DNA of 64,000 nucleotides, taken from assembly GCA_936450465.1 (NCBI GenBank), contig OW388293.1, positions 86,574,134 through 86,638,133 on the forward strand, read 5' to 3'. This document shows, piece by piece, positions 61,605 to 64,000 of this stretch (its first letter is position 1; each line of letters starts with the position of its first letter). The notes under the pieces were generated by a model that did not search any database, was not told the origin of the DNA, and was given only the letters and a program-made list of their open reading frames with translations. Source of the DNA: Gibbula magus. Its lineage: Eukaryota > Mollusca > Gastropoda > Trochida > Trochidae. The position numbers were made by a program, and so were the translations under genes.

Positions 61605-61830
61605 AGCTGACCCTGTAAATATAAATCTACCCTTCAATATATTGTTTTTGATATTTTCTTTCACACGCTTGTCTAATCAAAGGACATAGAATGTATACTG
61701 ATATTAACAGGGAACTATATCGTCAGAACAAACGATCTGGCTTCTACTGTCTGGTTAAAGATCTCTTCTGTCACTTCTAAACAAGCTTCAACTTTCATCT
61801 TGATACACACAACACCGGTACAAGGTGACG
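61605..61830 (-). pseudogene. Array exon block, unit 5 copy b
   Basis: Second, more decayed copy placed directly after copy a. An ATG at 61,798 gives MKVEACLEVTEEIFNQTV, but the RIYF part is deleted. Together they show that the block itself has duplicated within the unit. Confidence 0.35.
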
Positions 61831-62159
61831 TAAGGACTGTACCATAATAGACAATTCACGAACTAATTTTGTTTGAGGCACCGATATATAAACATGTTTC
61901 ACTAATTATTTACATTATACATTTCCTTGCTGGTGTGCTCGTGTTTATAGAAATACTCCGAGGAGTTGAGGAATTGCGAGCTCAATAGTGAAATCAGGTA
62001 CAATCAGCTTGTCTGTCTCGAAATCGTCCATAAACTTTCACCAGTCTGACAGTACCTTCAAAAAGTATAAAAATGTGTGTAAGCAAATAATGAAATTATT
62101 CAATTTATTTTCTGAAAGATATTTGGGATGAATATATCTGAAACATTAAAACATTTTTT

Positions 62160-62260
62160 TTCTTTCGGAATTTTAAATCACGCCCCCAGAGTTAGCCACC
62201 AATTGCCAGCGCTTACTGTAGGAACAGTCAGTCATTCGGCCACTGGGAACTCGACCTCAA
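62160..62260 (-). repeat. tRNA-like element of the array, unit 5 copy
   Basis: Minus strand: CAGTGGCCGAATGACTGACTG, then CAGTAAGCGCTGGCAATTGGTGGCTAACTCTGG and a weak B box. It matches the element at 12,062-12,165 in layout. Confidence 0.45.
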
Positions 62261-62419
62261 TTATACATTTACGACCAGGAAAATCCAGGTTATTTTAACT
62301 GCTGTCAACTGTATTAGTCATTAATAGATGTATGCATTCTTATACAGAGGGCTATCCTGCTTTATAAACCTTAACTTCACGTGCATCAACACATTACAAC
62401 TTTCCACCTGACAGATAAC

Positions 62420-63878
62420 ATGGCTAGTGATGATGATGATATTTTCATAACGCAAAACAGTTTTCAGTGTTCTTTTGATGTCGAAATAAATTCTGATTTT
62501 GAACATTTCATTGAAGCTGATGATGACATTGTTGCTAATTTTGATATTCATCAAGCCTCTCCTAATTTCTCCGGTAGTGACACTGAACTTGTTGTAGCTT
62601 CTCAAGAAATTGAACAAAATCTGTCCAAAATTGGGTCTCCTTGTTCTCCTTGCCCACCCCCGAAAACTGACAGATTCTCGGAACCTATAACTGTCATGCA
62701 AATAGAAAATCTATGTAATGCTGCACATTCTGACAACACAGAGGCCAAGAGTAGATGGGATCACGGCGTATTCGAGGCATGGGTGGAGGAAAGGCTGCGA
62801 AAAAATGTGCATGATGGTGTAATGTTGGACAGGGATATATTGAAATTAGCACATGATGAAGACAAATTAAATCAGATTCTCATGAGATTCCTAATGGAAG
62901 TGAGGAACAAGAAAGGAGAGGAATATAGGGGTAACACTCTATATGAAATATTAACTGCCTTGCAATATTACATAAGAAGAAAAGGAACAGAAATCAACTT
63001 CTTCGAATCTCCGTTCTTTAAGGGCCTAAGAAATTTACTAGACGGTCGAATGAAATCTTTGGCCAAACAAGGGATTGGGATAGACAAACGACAAGCCAGT
63101 GTCATATCTAGAGATCAAGAAACATACTATGGCAAAAAAGATTGTTAGGCGAAGACCGTCCGGAACAACCTCTTGACACCCTCGTATATCTGATCGGTCT
63201 CCACTTCGCATTGCGGGCTGGCGACGAACACCGGAACCTGCGTGTCGACCCCACTCTCAGCTTACTATTGTATCTGATTCAAACGGCGCAAGGTAATACA
63301 ATCAAAGCTATATTACATATTTTGTGAAAAGATAAGTTTCATTTCAATATGTTTGAATATTATTATTCACTTATTGTTACTCTGTTAATAACATGATTTT
63401 ATGTTTAAATCATTCTAGAAATGCCTGATTGGTATACTTTGACGTATTATCTATTCGTAAATACTTAAAGTAAGAACATAGCGTTACCTTTCGTATGAGA
63501 ATTTAGGGTTGGATTTGTGTGATAGTTTTGATATCGAATGATGCAATAAATATTTTCCATATCTTAAATGAAATATATCAAGTTGTAATGTGATTATATG
63601 TATGCTTGCACTTGCGATGACATACTAGTGCATTCAATTTGTTACTATCACAGTAGAATATTGCTAGTATTGCTATCTCGATATTCTCTCTGCTAATTAT
63701 CTATGAGTTGAATGTAACTAATTTACGTTCGACTTTGTATTCCAGATTTCTGAAGTACACAGAGGATATTTCCAAAACAGAGGACTCAACAGCCGATCAA
63801 GATAGAGAAGAAGTCCATTAGGGTATCAGAAAATAAGGAGCAGCCAGAGAGGTGTCTCGTACGACTCTACGAAAAATA
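62420..63878 (+). pseudogene. DUF3504 (Crypton recombinase-derived) gene, two exons, frameshifted
   Basis: The start is ATG 62,420 (MASDDDDIFITQNS). An acidic N terminus leads into the DUF3504 pattern: RWDHGVFEAWVEERLRKN, LNQILMRFLMEVRNKKGEEY, NTLYEILTALQYYIRRKG and FFKGLRNLLDGRMKSL. After a frameshift near 63,115-63,130 it reads ILWQKRLLGEDRPEQPLDT and LHFALRAGDEHRNLR; after another near 63,245, HSQLTIVSDSNGA. Exon 1 ends GCAAG/GTAATA (63,292) and exon 2 starts TTCCAG/ATTTCTG (63,746), which joins in frame as GARFLKYTEDISK. Exon 2 continues, with two more shifts, to IRVSENKEQPERCLVRLYEK and donor GTATGT (63,879). The catalytic tyrosine region would lie beyond the window. The domain comes from Crypton tyrosine recombinases and is found in ZMYM/QRICH1-type proteins. 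Four indels suggest a pseudogene or poor sequence. Confidence 0.7.
63293..63745 (+). other. Intron of the DUF3504 gene
   Basis: AT-rich, bounded by GTAATA and TTTGTATTCCAG; no other feature seen. The last 120 bases of the window look like the next intron. Confidence 0.55.
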
Positions 63879-64000
63879 GTATGTTTTTGTTTAAACATCA
63901 TTATTTATACTCACCGTTGATAGTTAACAATATGCCCAATTATCCTAATCTGTCTAATCCCGACAATCTTTACACAGATAAAAGACAGAGTTATCGCTCA

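Overview
The window is eukaryotic, intron-rich and gene-poor, and most likely comes from a gastropod mollusc, perhaps an abalone-type vetigastropod. The pointers are a neuropeptide receptor with an invertebrate-style split TM6/TM7, a tRNA-derived SINE with the (GAGT)n...TTTAACGCCGC end that I remember as common in abalone DNA, and a mix of Penelope-like, DIRS-like, piggyBac, mariner and Polinton-like elements. The host assignment is inference. Almost all coding-looking DNA here is either the end of one receptor gene or mobile-element sequence.

Layout. 1-5.3 kb: the last two exons of a class A GPCR (pyrokinin/neuromedin-U/CAPA receptor type, + strand). Their intron holds a 36-bp minisatellite, a Penelope tail and a CA/TA microsatellite. 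6.7-14.6 kb (unit 1) and 22.4-36.3 kb (unit 2) are diverged direct copies of one locus. Shorter partial copies lie at about 36.6-38 kb (unit 3), 55.9-58.6 kb (unit 4) and 61.3-62.3 kb (unit 5). The shared blocks include a short conserved minus-strand reading frame, so this looks like a decaying tandem gene array of unknown function. Unit 2 also carries a SINE and a broken piggyBac.

15,650-22,407: the most striking object is a near-perfect 6.76-kb palindrome with only about 4 bp between its arms. It begins AG and ends CT, is bounded by a 6-bp duplication (TTTATT), and has an uninserted counterpart in unit 1. Each arm carries the same compact two-gene cassette: a 131-aa basic protein overlapping by TAATG a C2H2 zinc-finger/polyglutamine protein, whose stop codon touches an AATAAA. 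These features fit a Polinton/Maverick-like (virus-like) element that became a snap-back palindrome and integrated as such.

39-50 kb: a Penelope GIY-YIG fragment followed by a hammerhead-like core; a 5'-truncated non-LTR retrotransposon; a TTAA-flanked MITE; inverted Penelope tails; and a DIRS-type RT/RNase H remnant between two 0.6-kb direct repeats. 50-55.9 kb: two minisatellites (32 bp and 35 bp, the latter with a three-monomer higher-order pattern), a broken mariner and a GA tract. 62.4-63.9 kb: the start of a DUF3504 (Crypton-derived recombinase-like) gene with good splice sites but several frameshifts, running towards the end of the window.

Many short open frames in the window are low-complexity or chance frames and are not annotated. 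Several open frames begin at GTG or TTG rather than ATG, and I chose starts accordingly.
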